From Firmicutes bacterium UBA5559 (lineage in GTDB: Bacteria; Bacillota; Clostridia; Peptostreptococcales; Anaerovoracaceae), in contig DIMT01000013.1 in NCBI GenBank assembly GCA_002425705.1, positions 59,697 through 123,696 of the forward strand: a stretch of DNA of 64,000 bases, read 5' to 3'. The notes under the pieces are model-generated. The model did not search any database, was not told the origin of the DNA, and saw nothing but the letters and a program-made list of their open reading frames with translations. Shown here piece after piece: positions 41,562-50,578 of the stretch (position 1 is its first letter; each line of letters starts with the position of its first letter). Both the position numbers and the translations under genes were made by a program.

Positions 41562-42700
41562 TAACCCAAAAGATTGTCGATCCGGAAAAAATATACGATC
41601 CTTCAGAAAAGGAAAGCCTCTTCATCACCGGCAGCGAAGCCGTTAAGGAAGCCCTTCGTCGAGCTAACGTGGATATGGCCATCGCCTACCCCATCACCCC
41701 CCAATCGGAAAGTATGCACCTGGCAGGAGATCTTTTTGCCGAGGGATATATTAAAGAATACTTCCGAGGAGAAAACGAGTTTGCCGTCATGTCCTCCGTT
41801 GCCGGTGCTGCCATGGCCGGCGTCCGGGTATTTACCGCAACCGGAGGACCCGGAACCTTGCGGGCCTTCGAGTTATTTCCTACCTGGGCAGGGGCAAGGC
41901 TTCCCATTGTCTGTTCCTTTATGACACGAGGCATCAACTCTCCCCTTACCATCCAGCCGGATACCATCGAGATGGCCTGCCTGCTGGACAGCGGAATCAT
42001 CATGCTTCACGCGGAAACCGCCCAGGACCTTTACGATATGATCCTGCGGGCCTTTATGATTGCCGAAAAAACGGATGTGCATATCCCCGTTGGCGTATTT
42101 TGTGACGGATTTTTCGTTACCCATACCAGAGATACCGTCGAAGTAGCTCCGGCAGAAATGAAGCTGCCTCCCTATGACGCCTACAGCTCCCCCGTTCCTG
42201 CCATGGATATGGAGAACGCACCCTTCCGTCATATGAGAGATCCTTTTGTGATGAAAAGTAATTTTATCAGCTACGCTACCCACGCATCCTGGCAGCAGGA
42301 GGTCATGGCCGCATGCGAACGATCCCGGAAATATATCCAGCAATACCTTGGTAGTCTCATCGAAACCGAGCACCCGGATTCAGAAATCCTGATTATCAGC
42401 TCCGGCACCGCCATCTCTCAAGGCAGGGAAGCCATGAAGTCCGCCAGGGCTATGGGCCTGGATGTGGGACTGGTGAAAATCAAGAGCATCCGTCCCTTCC
42501 CGGAAGAGGAAATCCGGCTGCTGGCCCGAAATGCCAAACATATCATCGTGCCGGAATTTAACCGAACCGGCTGGATGGCACGGGAAATCAAATCTGTTAT
42601 CGAAGATACCACAAAAGTAATTGCCGGCCCCCGAGTCTTCGGCGGAATGACCATGCCACCGGAATCGATTCTGGATGAAATCAGGAGGTGTTCAAAATAA
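41558..42700 (+). CDS. 2-oxoacid:ferredoxin oxidoreductase alpha subunit (copy 1)
   Basis: 380 residues of the PorA/VorB/KorA type. GSEAVKEALRRANVD and YPITPQSESMH near the N-terminus form the TPP-pyrimidine-domain signature; domain II (transketolase C) follows near residue 255 with LIISSGTAISQGREA. Enzymes of this class oxidise 2-oxoacids with CoA to acyl-CoA, CO2 and reduced ferredoxin. The gene overlaps its neighbours at both ends by a few bases. Substrate could be pyruvate, branched or aryl 2-oxoacids; the 380-residue form with separate beta, gamma and delta subunits is the VorB-like layout. Confidence 0.88.
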   Translation: MITQKIVDPEKIYDPSEKESLFITGSEAVKEALRRANVDMAIAYPITPQSESMHLAGDLFAEGYIKEYFRGENEFAVMSSVAGAAMAGVRVFTATGGPGTLRAFELFPTWAGARLPIVCSFMTRGINSPLTIQPDTIEMACLLDSGIIMLHAETAQDLYDMILRAFMIAEKTDVHIPVGVFCDGFFVTHTRDTVEVAPAEMKLPPYDAYSSPVPAMDMENAPFRHMRDPFVMKSNFISYATHASWQQEVMAACERSRKYIQQYLGSLIETEHPDSEILIISSGTAISQGREAMKSARAMGLDVGLVKIKSIRPFPEEEIRLLARNAKHIIVPEFNRTGWMAREIKSVIEDTTKVIAGPRVFGGMTMPPESILDEIRRCSK

Positions 42701-43557
42701 TGAGAAACTTATTTCAGGTATCCGCCGCTTTTGAAGACATTATGCCTGCGGAATATAAAAGCTTGATTGAAAACGGCCCCTTCGGCGGCGACAAAGGGGT
42801 TACCGACCTGGGAACCTTCAAGGAGCTGTTGGAGGAGCATCCCTTGTGTGCAGGATGTGGGCTGGCCCTGTCCCTGAGGCTGATTCTGGCCTCTCTCCCC
42901 AATCCGGAGCATACCATCATCGTCGGCTCCACTGGCTGTAGCGCCCTGGCCTTCCCTCAAGCTGCAGTTCACAACATCCATTCTCTCTTTGGGAACCAAA
43001 ATGCCGTGGCTTCCGGCCTGAAAAGAGCCTTGAGCCTCCGGTTCCCCGATGTAGTGAAGGATGTGGTAGTCATTGCGGGAGACGGAGCAACTGCTGACAT
43101 TGGTCTGGATATGGTCATGCACTCCTGGTTCCGGCAGGAGCGGATTACCACCATCATGCTGGACAACGAAGCCTATGCCAACACCGGCGGTCAGGAAAGC
43201 GGCATGTCCCAGGAAGGGGCCGTTCTGAACATGGCTCCGAAAGGCAAGAATTTCTCTAAAATTTCCGTACCCGAACTGGCTTGGGCCTCCGGCTGCGCCT
43301 ATGTGGCCGCCGTCACTCCTGCCAACCCCCGAAAGCTGCAGAGCGCGGTTCGCCGAGGGATCCTGGCCGCTCGGGAAACCGGTTCTTCCTATATACAAGT
43401 TTATTCCCCCTGCCCGACAAACTACAAGTTCAAGCCAAACCAGACCATCGAGAAAGTCAAAAGCCGGGAAAAGGATGGAACTTACCAGGTAAGGGAATAC
43501 ATTTCAGATGAAGCACAATTGCTTTTTGATCGCCTGGAGGAGGTTAAGAATGGATAA
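42700..43557 (+). CDS. 2-oxoacid:ferredoxin oxidoreductase beta subunit (copy 1)
   Basis: 285 residues binding TPP and one 4Fe-4S cluster. CAGCG (Cys50, Cys53) and GSTGC (Cys80) provide cluster ligands; GDG at 127-129 and EAYANTGGQ near 157-165 form the TPP diphosphate motif. The ATG at 42700 shares its A with the alpha-subunit TAA; AGGAGG lies upstream. A GTG 12 bp earlier abuts that site and is rejected. It pairs with the alpha subunit before it. Confidence 0.9.
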   Translation: MRNLFQVSAAFEDIMPAEYKSLIENGPFGGDKGVTDLGTFKELLEEHPLCAGCGLALSLRLILASLPNPEHTIIVGSTGCSALAFPQAAVHNIHSLFGNQNAVASGLKRALSLRFPDVVKDVVVIAGDGATADIGLDMVMHSWFRQERITTIMLDNEAYANTGGQESGMSQEGAVLNMAPKGKNFSKISVPELAWASGCAYVAAVTPANPRKLQSAVRRGILAARETGSSYIQVYSPCPTNYKFKPNQTIEKVKSREKDGTYQVREYISDEAQLLFDRLEEVKNG

Positions 43558-44227
43558 GAAAGTCAGCATCAGAATGTCCGGACTAGGTGGTCAGGGCGTA
43601 GTAACAGCAGCTCACATCATCGGCTCTGCCGCCAATAAGGACGGAAAATTCAGCACGGTCAATCCATTTTTCGGGGCTGAGAAGCGTTTGGCTCCTGCTG
43701 AAAGCTATGTACGTATTTCGGAAGAAAAAATCTATGAAAGAGGAGAAATCCTGTTCCCCGATGTGATCATGATTTTTCATCCTCACGTCATCACCCTGGG
43801 CAAGTGCTATACCATGCCCTTCTATGAAGGCCTGCAGGAAAACGGGATCATCATCATCAACTCAGATGAGCCCCTCGAGTTCAAACAAGAGGACATCGAA
43901 AAGTTTAAAAGCATGAATGCAACCTTATATCACATTCCAGCCACCCGGCTTGGCGTCGAAATCGGAGGAACGGAATTAGCTACGAATATGTCGATGATCG
44001 GAAGCCTCCTTGGGGTTTACCCCCTGATTTCTGTTGAGTCCTTAAAAGAGTCTCTGGCGGAACGATTTGGCGGCGGAAAATTCATTGCTTCCGGCACCAC
44101 GGCAGCCCTGGATGATGCTCTGAAAGGCAAGTACGAACAGTTGGCTCAGCTTATTGAAAAAAATATGGAAGTTATTGAGAAATCAAGTGAGCAGGTCCGT
44201 AAATATACATTCGGCCAGGAGGGTTAA
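43550..44227 (+). CDS. 2-oxoacid:ferredoxin oxidoreductase gamma subunit
   Basis: 225 residues of the PorG/KorC type (PF01558), with SIRMSGLGGQGVVTAAHIIG near the start and EIGGTELATNMSMIGSLLG later. The gamma subunit completes the CoA-binding part of the enzyme. GGAGGAGG six bases before the ATG at 43550 fixes the start, which overlaps the beta gene by eight bases. It is the only gamma subunit in the block and may serve both alpha/beta pairs. Confidence 0.9.
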   Translation: MDKKVSIRMSGLGGQGVVTAAHIIGSAANKDGKFSTVNPFFGAEKRLAPAESYVRISEEKIYERGEILFPDVIMIFHPHVITLGKCYTMPFYEGLQENGIIIINSDEPLEFKQEDIEKFKSMNATLYHIPATRLGVEIGGTELATNMSMIGSLLGVYPLISVESLKESLAERFGGGKFIASGTTAALDDALKGKYEQLAQLIEKNMEVIEKSSEQVRKYTFGQEG

Positions 44228-44230
44228 ACC

Positions 44231-44419
44231 ATGTATGCAGCAGTGAGAATCAATGAAATCATTTGTATCGGATGTAAAAAATGCATTTATGCATGTCCGG
44301 ATCCTAATGTCCTGTCCTTCGATGAAGAGACCCGCAAGGTGTCTGCGGATGAATCCCGGTGCAAGGGATGTGGCCTTTGCGTATCCGAATGCCCCAAAGA
44401 TGCCATGAGCATCTATTAA
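44231..44419 (+). CDS. 2-oxoacid:ferredoxin oxidoreductase delta subunit, 2x 4Fe-4S ferredoxin
   Basis: 62 residues with two ferredoxin motifs, CIGCKKCIYACPDP and CKGCGLCVSECP, so two 4Fe-4S clusters. It passes electrons from the TPP enzyme to free ferredoxin. It starts three bases after the gamma subunit. Unlike the usual delta subunit it is first-frame short, without an N-terminal extension. Confidence 0.88.
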   Translation: MYAAVRINEIICIGCKKCIYACPDPNVLSFDEETRKVSADESRCKGCGLCVSECPKDAMSIY

Positions 44420-44443
44420 TTGTTGATAAGGAGTACCCCCTTG

Positions 44444-45592
44444 ATGATGCTACAACAGCAACGGGAAGTCGATGCCGAATATTTATTATTTCAGGCAAAA
44501 AGAGAAAAAGCCTTTCTGACCGGCAGCGAAGCCGTAGCCGAGGCCATTAAAAGGGCCAATGTGGATATGTCTGTCGGCTATCCCATAACGCCCCAAAGCG
44601 AAGCCATGCAGTTAATTGGAGAGCTCTATCAGATGGGCTATCTCCAGGATTATTACCGGGCTGAAAACGAATTTGCCGTCATGGCCAGCATTCATGGAGC
44701 TTCCCTCGGGGGAGGACGGGTATTTACATCGACCAGCGGTCCCGGTACTCTGAGGGCTATGGAAATGTTTCCGGTATGGGCCGGTGCCCGTCAGCCGATC
44801 GTCTGTGCCTTTATGTGCCGGGGCTTATCCCTTCCCCCTTCCATACAGCCGGAAAACATCGAGATGGGCATGCTTCTCAACACCGGCATGATCATGCTCC
44901 ACGCGGAAACCGTCCAGGATTATTTTGACATGATCCTGGGCGCCTATGCCATAGCCGAACAGCCCGAGGTACATCTGCCCATCGGCGTGTTTGCGGACGG
45001 GTTTTTTCTGACCCACACCCGGGAATCGGTAACCCTTCCCCCATCGGACATTAAGCTGAAAACCTATAATCCTTCCGCGGCTCCGGTTCCTTGCTTTAAC
45101 TCCGAAACCCCTCCCCTGCGAATAACCCGGGACCCTCTGCTAAATAAAAGCAATGCCATCAGCTATGGGGCCAATGCCAGCTGGCATCAGGAAATACTCA
45201 GCGCATCGATCCGTTCGAAAAAACATATCAACCGCTATATTGGCGGATCCCTGGAAACGGAAAACCCGGACGCCGGCATCATGATCGTCGCTTCTGGCAC
45301 GGCAGTTTCCCAAAGCCGGGAAGCTCTTAGAATCCTTCACAAAATGGGAATACGGGCCGGATTGGTTAAAATCAAGACCATTCGACCCTTCCCGGGAGAA
45401 GAGCTGGCAGCAGCAACCGCAAGAGCATCCCTGATTCTTGTTCCGGAGTTTAATGCAGAAGGGTGGCTGTCCAGGGAGGTCATGGCTTCTTTGGACCGAA
45501 ATAGCCGGGTCGTATCCGGCCCCAGGGTTTTCGGGGGCATGACCATGCCTCCCAACCTAATCGTTAATGAAATTTTAAGTAGGATATCCTAA
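44444..45592 (+). CDS. 2-oxoacid:ferredoxin oxidoreductase alpha subunit (copy 2)
   Basis: 382 residues, clearly paralogous to the alpha subunit at 41558: both have TGSEAV-EA--RANVDM, YPITPQSE, a GPGTLRA-E-FP-WAGAR-PIVC stretch and the C-terminal RVFGGMTMPP. AAGGAG ten bases before the ATG at 44444 sets the start. It lies 24 bp after the delta subunit and 10 bp before its own beta subunit. This second pair has no gamma or delta of its own. Confidence 0.87.
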   Translation: MMLQQQREVDAEYLLFQAKREKAFLTGSEAVAEAIKRANVDMSVGYPITPQSEAMQLIGELYQMGYLQDYYRAENEFAVMASIHGASLGGGRVFTSTSGPGTLRAMEMFPVWAGARQPIVCAFMCRGLSLPPSIQPENIEMGMLLNTGMIMLHAETVQDYFDMILGAYAIAEQPEVHLPIGVFADGFFLTHTRESVTLPPSDIKLKTYNPSAAPVPCFNSETPPLRITRDPLLNKSNAISYGANASWHQEILSASIRSKKHINRYIGGSLETENPDAGIMIVASGTAVSQSREALRILHKMGIRAGLVKIKTIRPFPGEELAAATARASLILVPEFNAEGWLSREVMASLDRNSRVVSGPRVFGGMTMPPNLIVNEILSRIS

Positions 45593-45602
45593 GAGGCTGC
45601 CA

Positions 45603-46445
45603 ATGAATACATGGATCAACAAGCCCACCCGGGCATTGGAAGAGTTCCTCCAAACCGAGTATCAGAACCTCCTTGGAAACGGACCGTTTTCAGAAGGCAA
45701 CGGCTTTGAAAAACTGGGCACATATAAGGAAATCATCGAAGAACATTCTCACTGTGCCGGTTGCGGAGTCGCCCTTGGCATCCGGCTGGCCATGGCCGCT
45801 CTTCCATCTCCAAAAGACACCTTTATAGTCGGAACTCCTGGGTGTTCCTTTTTCTCCCTATCCCAGGCAGCCGTCAACTACTCCAATACGGCCTTCGGAA
45901 ATCAGAACGCCGTGGCTTCCGGGCTGAAGCGGATGCTCAGCATCCGCCATCCCGGCGAGGCGAAGGACGTGGTGGTTCTGGTCGGAGACGGAGGAATCGC
46001 CGATATCGGCCTGGACATGACCCTTCATTCTTGGTTTCGGGGAGAAAAAATCACCACCATCATGGTGGATAACGAATTGTACGGAAATACCGGCGGTCAG
46101 GAAAGTGGCATGAGCCCCCAGGGCCGTATCATGAACATGGCCCCCACAGGTAAAAAGTTTCCCAAAATACCCATTTATGACATGGCAAAGCAATCCGGCT
46201 GCTGCTATACCGCCAAAGTAGCCGTTTCCAATCCGAAAGCCTTAGCCGATTCTGTCCGGAAGGCGATCATCCTTGCCCGGGAAATCGGGCCGACCTACGT
46301 TCAGATTTATACGCCCTGCCCCACTAACTTAAAAGTCCCTTCCCATCAGACGCTCAAGATGGCAAGGGAAGCAGAAAAAGGGTATTATGGATTTGAAGAG
46401 TTCCTTTCCTCCGAAGGGGAGAAATTTTTAGATGCTATGAGGTAA
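45603..46445 (+). CDS. 2-oxoacid:ferredoxin oxidoreductase beta subunit (copy 2)
   Basis: 280 residues, paralogous to the beta subunit at 42700. Cluster cysteines are Cys51, Cys54 and Cys81; the TPP motif is GDG at 128-130 with ELYGNTGGQ. An AAGAGG ribosome site precedes the ATG. It ends five bases before the next OFA transporter, so that carrier belongs to the same operon. Confidence 0.9.
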   Translation: MNTWINKPTRALEEFLQTEYQNLLGNGPFSEGNGFEKLGTYKEIIEEHSHCAGCGVALGIRLAMAALPSPKDTFIVGTPGCSFFSLSQAAVNYSNTAFGNQNAVASGLKRMLSIRHPGEAKDVVVLVGDGGIADIGLDMTLHSWFRGEKITTIMVDNELYGNTGGQESGMSPQGRIMNMAPTGKKFPKIPIYDMAKQSGCCYTAKVAVSNPKALADSVRKAIILAREIGPTYVQIYTPCPTNLKVPSHQTLKMAREAEKGYYGFEEFLSSEGEKFLDAMR

Positions 46446-46450
46446 CGACC

Positions 46451-47644
46451 ATGACCTATCAACATAAACGAATACGGCTGCTGTTCATTCCTCTTGGTAT
46501 GATCATGTTTATCTGCCTGGGAGCAGTCTATTCCTGGAGCGTATTTCGGAAGCCCATTGAGTCGGCCTTCGAAATAGGTTCTGCCCAAAGCGGCCTGCCT
46601 TATATGCTCTTTCTGGCTTCCTACGCTTTCCTGATGCCTTTAGGGGGCTATTTAATGACCCGGATCCATCCGAGAATAGTCATTATGATCGGAGGCTTGA
46701 TGGTAGGAACCGGCTGGATCCTCTCTGGCTTTGCTCCCAACATCACTCTGCTATCCCTGACTTACGGGGTGCTGGCCGGTGGAGGGGTGGGGCTCGTTTA
46801 CGGGGTTCCCATGGCCGTAGCGGCCAAATGGTTTCCGGAAAAGAAGGGTCTGGCTGTAGGCTTGACTCTTTCCGGATTTGGGGTGTCCCCATTTGTGACG
46901 GCTCCTTTGGCAAGGCATTTAATTCACGAATTTGGACCCTTTTCCACCTTTACCATCATGGGCACCGCTTTTTTGATCATCATCCTGGTACTAGCCCTTC
47001 CCTTTCGATTTCCGGAGGCATCCGAAGAATCGCTGTCCGGCAAGGGCCCGGCAGGCAGCAGCCCGGAGACCGATACCCGGGCCATGCTGAAAACCCGAAA
47101 ATTCTACGGGCTTTGGATCTGCTTCGGAATCAGTACGATGGTGGGCCTGATGACCATCGGCATTACCGGCCCGGTCGGGGAAGAAATCGCCCACATCGAG
47201 CCGGTCCATGCGGCCTGGGCCGTGGCAGCCTTTTCCATTTTTAACGGATTAGGACGTCCTCTTTTCGGCTGGCTTACCGATCGGTTCGGACCTTACAAAA
47301 CAGCAAGCCTGGCCTATCTGCTGATGGCTTTGGCGTCTCTTTTCATGCTCCTCGGGAAGGAAGGCTCTGTCCCCACCTATCTGGCAGCTTTTTCTTTGCT
47401 CTGGCTCGTTCTTGGAGGATGGCTGGCCATCGCGCCTACCACCACATCCATTTTTTTCGGTCAGCAGCATTACAGCAGAAATTACGGGGTTGTCTTTACA
47501 GCTTACGGTGTCGGAGCCTTGATCGGCGTATCTTCCGCGGGGCTGATCCGGGACAGCTTCGGCAGTTACCTTTATGTCTTCTATCCCGTCCTGATTCTGG
47601 GGATTCTGGGACTGGTCCTTTCTGCCTTGTTCCTTAGAAAATAA
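46451..47644 (+). CDS. MFS transporter, oxalate/formate antiporter (OFA) type, operon-linked
   Basis: 397 residues, twelve membrane segments, paralog of the carrier at 39118 (GAVYSWSVFRKPIESAF against GTVYSWSVFRKPLEELF). GAGGT precedes the ATG, five bases after the beta-subunit stop, so it is the last gene of the CdhB-like/oxidoreductase operon. This linkage is the best hint that these OFA carriers move the 2-oxoacid substrate or the acid product of the oxidoreductases (inference). Confidence 0.86.
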   Translation: MTYQHKRIRLLFIPLGMIMFICLGAVYSWSVFRKPIESAFEIGSAQSGLPYMLFLASYAFLMPLGGYLMTRIHPRIVIMIGGLMVGTGWILSGFAPNITLLSLTYGVLAGGGVGLVYGVPMAVAAKWFPEKKGLAVGLTLSGFGVSPFVTAPLARHLIHEFGPFSTFTIMGTAFLIIILVLALPFRFPEASEESLSGKGPAGSSPETDTRAMLKTRKFYGLWICFGISTMVGLMTIGITGPVGEEIAHIEPVHAAWAVAAFSIFNGLGRPLFGWLTDRFGPYKTASLAYLLMALASLFMLLGKEGSVPTYLAAFSLLWLVLGGWLAIAPTTTSIFFGQQHYSRNYGVVFTAYGVGALIGVSSAGLIRDSFGSYLYVFYPVLILGILGLVLSALFLRK

Positions 47645-47681
47645 AAACCCTTAAAGGTTTTCCGGTAATCCGGAATGGGCC

Positions 47682-48791
47682 TTAAGGGCATTGGGCAAAT
47701 CCTTCGGACCAGAGGCAGGCCCCGCAAGTGGGCGCCTGGTTGCCGAAGCAGTCTTCCTGATTTTCTTCTGCATATTGGCAGATTCCGCAGATGGTGCAGG
47801 GGGAAAAGGAAAAATCCAACACCCGCCTTCGAAAGCTTTCATAGTCTTCTTTCTCCCAGATGGCTTTCAGGTTTTCTTCCTTTATATTACCAAAGGAATG
47901 GTGCCGGACGATCCGCTCCACATTCTGCAGGTAGGTTCGGTTGGTGTGGAGCATGGCCATGCAGGGAGAAACCTCTCCGTCCCAACGGACATATAGGCTT
48001 TCCTCTTCGATGAACTTACAGTGCCCGGCATCCCGAACAACCCGATTCTTCCCCAACTGGAGCTGGGGCCAGTCCCGGAGTACCGCCAGCAACACTTCCG
48101 TCGGTAACTGTTCAAAATCCATGATGGGCATGGAAAGGAGCTTTTTCCGGGAGGAGCCGGTTGCTTCTTTCATAGACCCACAGGAAAGATTTCTGGTATA
48201 TAACACTTCCTTCTGCATCTCCCGGGTATAGGGAATCAGATTGGACACTTTAATTTCGCTGGCTCCCAGAAAGAATCCGATTTCCAGGATTTCCGGGAGC
48301 TCGGCGATATTGCTTTTTGTGGCTACAAAGACGATCCCCAGTTCTGCTTCCGGGTAGATCTGAGGCCGTTTCCTCCGAAAGGCTGCCAGAGTTTTAACAA
48401 GTGACTCGTAGCCCCCCGTTCCCCCGGAAATTTCTTCGTGACTTTCCCGGTGTTCCCGGTCCAGGGAAACCCAGAGCCTGTCCAGCCCGGCTCGGAGAAG
48501 AGACTCGATGGTTTCTTCCGTCAGGAGACTTCCGTTGCTGATCAGTTCCACCCTTCGCCGGGTTTCCTTGGCCAGCCTCACCATCGTCAGGATATCCGGA
48601 TGGGACATGGGTTCGGCAATCCCACCGAAAAAGATGGTTTCCACCGAATCAATTCCAGGAATTTGCTCCATTAATCTTATGAAAAGATCCAAATCCATAT
48701 CCCCAATGGGCTCCTGCTCCCAGGTATTTCGGGGGCACATCGTGCACGTCAAATTGCACCTGGCGGTTGGTTCTATGTAGATTTTTTTCAT
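47682..48791 (-). CDS. radical SAM/SPASM protein, tungsten-enzyme maturase-like
   Basis: 369 residues. The radical SAM cluster is Cys12-x3-Cys16-x2-Cys19 (CNLTCTMC), FFGGIAEPMSHP is the GGE-like SAM site, and the C-terminus is a cysteine-rich SPASM-type region (CTICGICQYAEE and CFGNQAPTCGACLW). FVATKSNIAELP and NLIPYTREM resemble the family described as tungsten cofactor oxidoreductase radical SAM maturase. That assignment is from memory of the family and is moderate. It is the last gene of the ars operon and its ATG overlaps the arsC stop (ATGA), so an arsenic-related role must also be considered. Confidence 0.7.
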   Translation of the reverse strand: MKKIYIEPTARCNLTCTMCPRNTWEQEPIGDMDLDLFIRLMEQIPGIDSVETIFFGGIAEPMSHPDILTMVRLAKETRRRVELISNGSLLTEETIESLLRAGLDRLWVSLDREHRESHEEISGGTGGYESLVKTLAAFRRKRPQIYPEAELGIVFVATKSNIAELPEILEIGFFLGASEIKVSNLIPYTREMQKEVLYTRNLSCGSMKEATGSSRKKLLSMPIMDFEQLPTEVLLAVLRDWPQLQLGKNRVVRDAGHCKFIEEESLYVRWDGEVSPCMAMLHTNRTYLQNVERIVRHHSFGNIKEENLKAIWEKEDYESFRRRVLDFSFSPCTICGICQYAEENQEDCFGNQAPTCGACLWSEGFAQCP

Positions 48792-49207
48792 AAAATCCTT
48801 CCACTTCGGATCCGGTCTGCCAGATCCCGAATATTGGCATCGATCTGATCCATGACTTTTTTAAATTCTTCGTCGCTTTTCCCGGATGGGTCCTCCAGAC
48901 CCCAGTCTTCCCGATGGCGACAAGGCAGGAAGGGACACTCCACGTTGCAGCCCATAGTAATGACCACATCCAGGGACGGAATCTCCTCCAGCAGCTTGGA
49001 GTGCTGGTTTTCTTCCATATTGATTCCGTATACTTCTTTCATCAACCGGACTGCGTCCTGATTGATTTGAGGCTTGGTCTCTGTTCCTGCCGAATAGCTT
49101 TCAAAGACATCGGAAGCCAGGTGGCGGCCCAGGGCCTCAGCCATCTGACTGCGGCAGGAATTGTGGACACAGATAAATCCTACTTTCGGTTTTGGGTTTG
49201 TGCTCAT
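48788..49207 (-). CDS. arsC: arsenate reductase, low-molecular-weight phosphatase type
   Basis: 139 residues. The catalytic P-loop is Cys13-x5-Arg19 (CVHNSCR), and ITMGCNVECPFLPC supplies the redox cysteines of thioredoxin-coupled ArsC. It reduces arsenate to arsenite, which the adjacent ACR3 exports. It follows the ACR3 gene by 17 bp and is coupled by ATGA to the radical SAM gene downstream. Confidence 0.93.
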   Translation of the reverse strand: MSTNPKPKVGFICVHNSCRSQMAEALGRHLASDVFESYSAGTETKPQINQDAVRLMKEVYGINMEENQHSKLLEEIPSLDVVITMGCNVECPFLPCRHREDWGLEDPSGKSDEEFKKVMDQIDANIRDLADRIRSGRIL

Positions 49208-49224
49208 CGTGAATCTCCCTTTTT

Positions 49225-50289
49225 CTATTTCCGGATTTCGACTTCCTTTGGAAACCAGTGGCGGGTATTGTTGGCGATCTTCACCAGCATCAGCATGACC
49301 GGCACCTCCACCAGCACTCCGACGATGGTGGCCAGGGCCACCGGGCTCTGGGCCCCAAAGAGGGCAATGGCCACTGCCACGGCCAGCTCAAAGAAGTTTG
49401 AAGCTCCGATCATCCCGGCCGGCGCCGCAATGCTGTGAGGCAGTTTGACTGTTTTTGCAGCTAGATAGGCAATGAAGAAAATCAGGATTGTCTGGATGAT
49501 CAGCGGAATGGCAATCAGGACAATGTGCAGCGGATTCTCCAGAATCACCTGGCCCTGGAAGGAAAAGATGATGACCAGGGTCAGCAAGAGCCCAATGATG
49601 GTGATATTGCCAAACTTCGGTATGAAGGTTTTTTCGAAGTAATCCACCCCTTTTGATCGGGTAAGATGGTTTCGGGTCAGCACTCCGGCCGTCAGGGGAA
49701 TGACAACGAAGAGGACTACGGAAAGGAGTAGGGTATCCCAAGGGATGGTCACGCCGCTGATTCCCAGCAGGAATGCAACAATGGGGGTAAAGGCCGCTAA
49801 AATAATCAGATCGTTAGTGGCCACCTGAACCACGGTATAAGCCGGGTTCCCCTTGGTTAAATGGCTCCAGACAAAGACCATAGCCGTACAGGGGGCTGCC
49901 CCCAGCAGGATGGCTCCAGCCAGATAGTCTCTGGCCAGATCCGGCGCTATAAAGCCGGAAAATATTACATGAAAAAACAACCAGGCAATGGCAAACATGG
50001 TAAAGGGCTTGATCAGCCAGTTGACTGCCCAGGTAATGTAAAGGCCTTTTGGGTTTTTTCCTACGTTCTTGACGCTCTGAAAATCCACTTTCAGCATCAT
50101 CGGGTAGATCATCAGCCAAATGAGGATGGCAATAGGAATGGAGACATTGGCGTATTCAAACTGACCAAGAAAATCCGGGATGGCCGGAGCGAAGCGGCCA
50201 ATCAGGACTCCTGCCACCATGCACAGGGCCACCCATAGGGTCAGGTAGCGTTCAAAAAAGCTGATTCCTTCTAATTTTTGTTTCGTCAT
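49225..50289 (-). CDS. ACR3 family arsenite efflux transporter
   Basis: 354 residues with ten membrane segments. The helix-4 motif GAAPCTAMVFVWSHL contains the cysteine essential for arsenite transport in ACR3, and LGFGNL-like family segments follow. It extrudes arsenite (and possibly antimonite) using the membrane potential. It lies between the thioredoxin-like gene and arsC in the ars operon. Confidence 0.93.
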   Translation of the reverse strand: MTKQKLEGISFFERYLTLWVALCMVAGVLIGRFAPAIPDFLGQFEYANVSIPIAILIWLMIYPMMLKVDFQSVKNVGKNPKGLYITWAVNWLIKPFTMFAIAWLFFHVIFSGFIAPDLARDYLAGAILLGAAPCTAMVFVWSHLTKGNPAYTVVQVATNDLIILAAFTPIVAFLLGISGVTIPWDTLLLSVVLFVVIPLTAGVLTRNHLTRSKGVDYFEKTFIPKFGNITIIGLLLTLVIIFSFQGQVILENPLHIVLIAIPLIIQTILIFFIAYLAAKTVKLPHSIAAPAGMIGASNFFELAVAVAIALFGAQSPVALATIVGVLVEVPVMLMLVKIANNTRHWFPKEVEIRK

Positions 50290-50324
50290 AAATCCATTTC
50301 TCCTTATCTTTTAAACTATTTATT

Positions 50325-50558
50325 CTATTTTGTCAGGAGCTTAACGATATCCTTCGGTTTCAGCACCTTGCCGGAGGACACCACTTTATCGTCCACCACC
50401 AGGCCGGGGGTGGAAAGAATCCCATATCCGGCAATTTCGGCAAAGTCGGTAACTTTCTCAATTTCCGCTTCTAATCCCAGCTCCTTTAAAGCAGCTTTCG
50501 TGTTGTCCGCCAGGTTTTCGCAGTTTTTGCATCCCGGTCCCAATACTTTGATTCTCAT
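50325..50558 (-). CDS. thioredoxin-like small redox protein
   Basis: 77 residues with a thioredoxin fold pattern and active site Cys10-x2-Cys13 (GPGCKNCENL), plus the cis-Pro STPGLVVDD. AAGGAG seven bases before the ATG at 50558 sets the start; the longer open frame runs antisense-free but without a ribosome site through the permease gene. Such redox-active disulfide proteins are common beside ArsP-type permeases and could reduce ArsC or the arsenical (inference). Confidence 0.88.
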   Translation of the reverse strand: MRIKVLGPGCKNCENLADNTKAALKELGLEAEIEKVTDFAEIAGYGILSTPGLVVDDKVVSSGKVLKPKDIVKLLTK

Positions 50559-50578
50559 ATTTTTTCTCCTTTTTTCTT

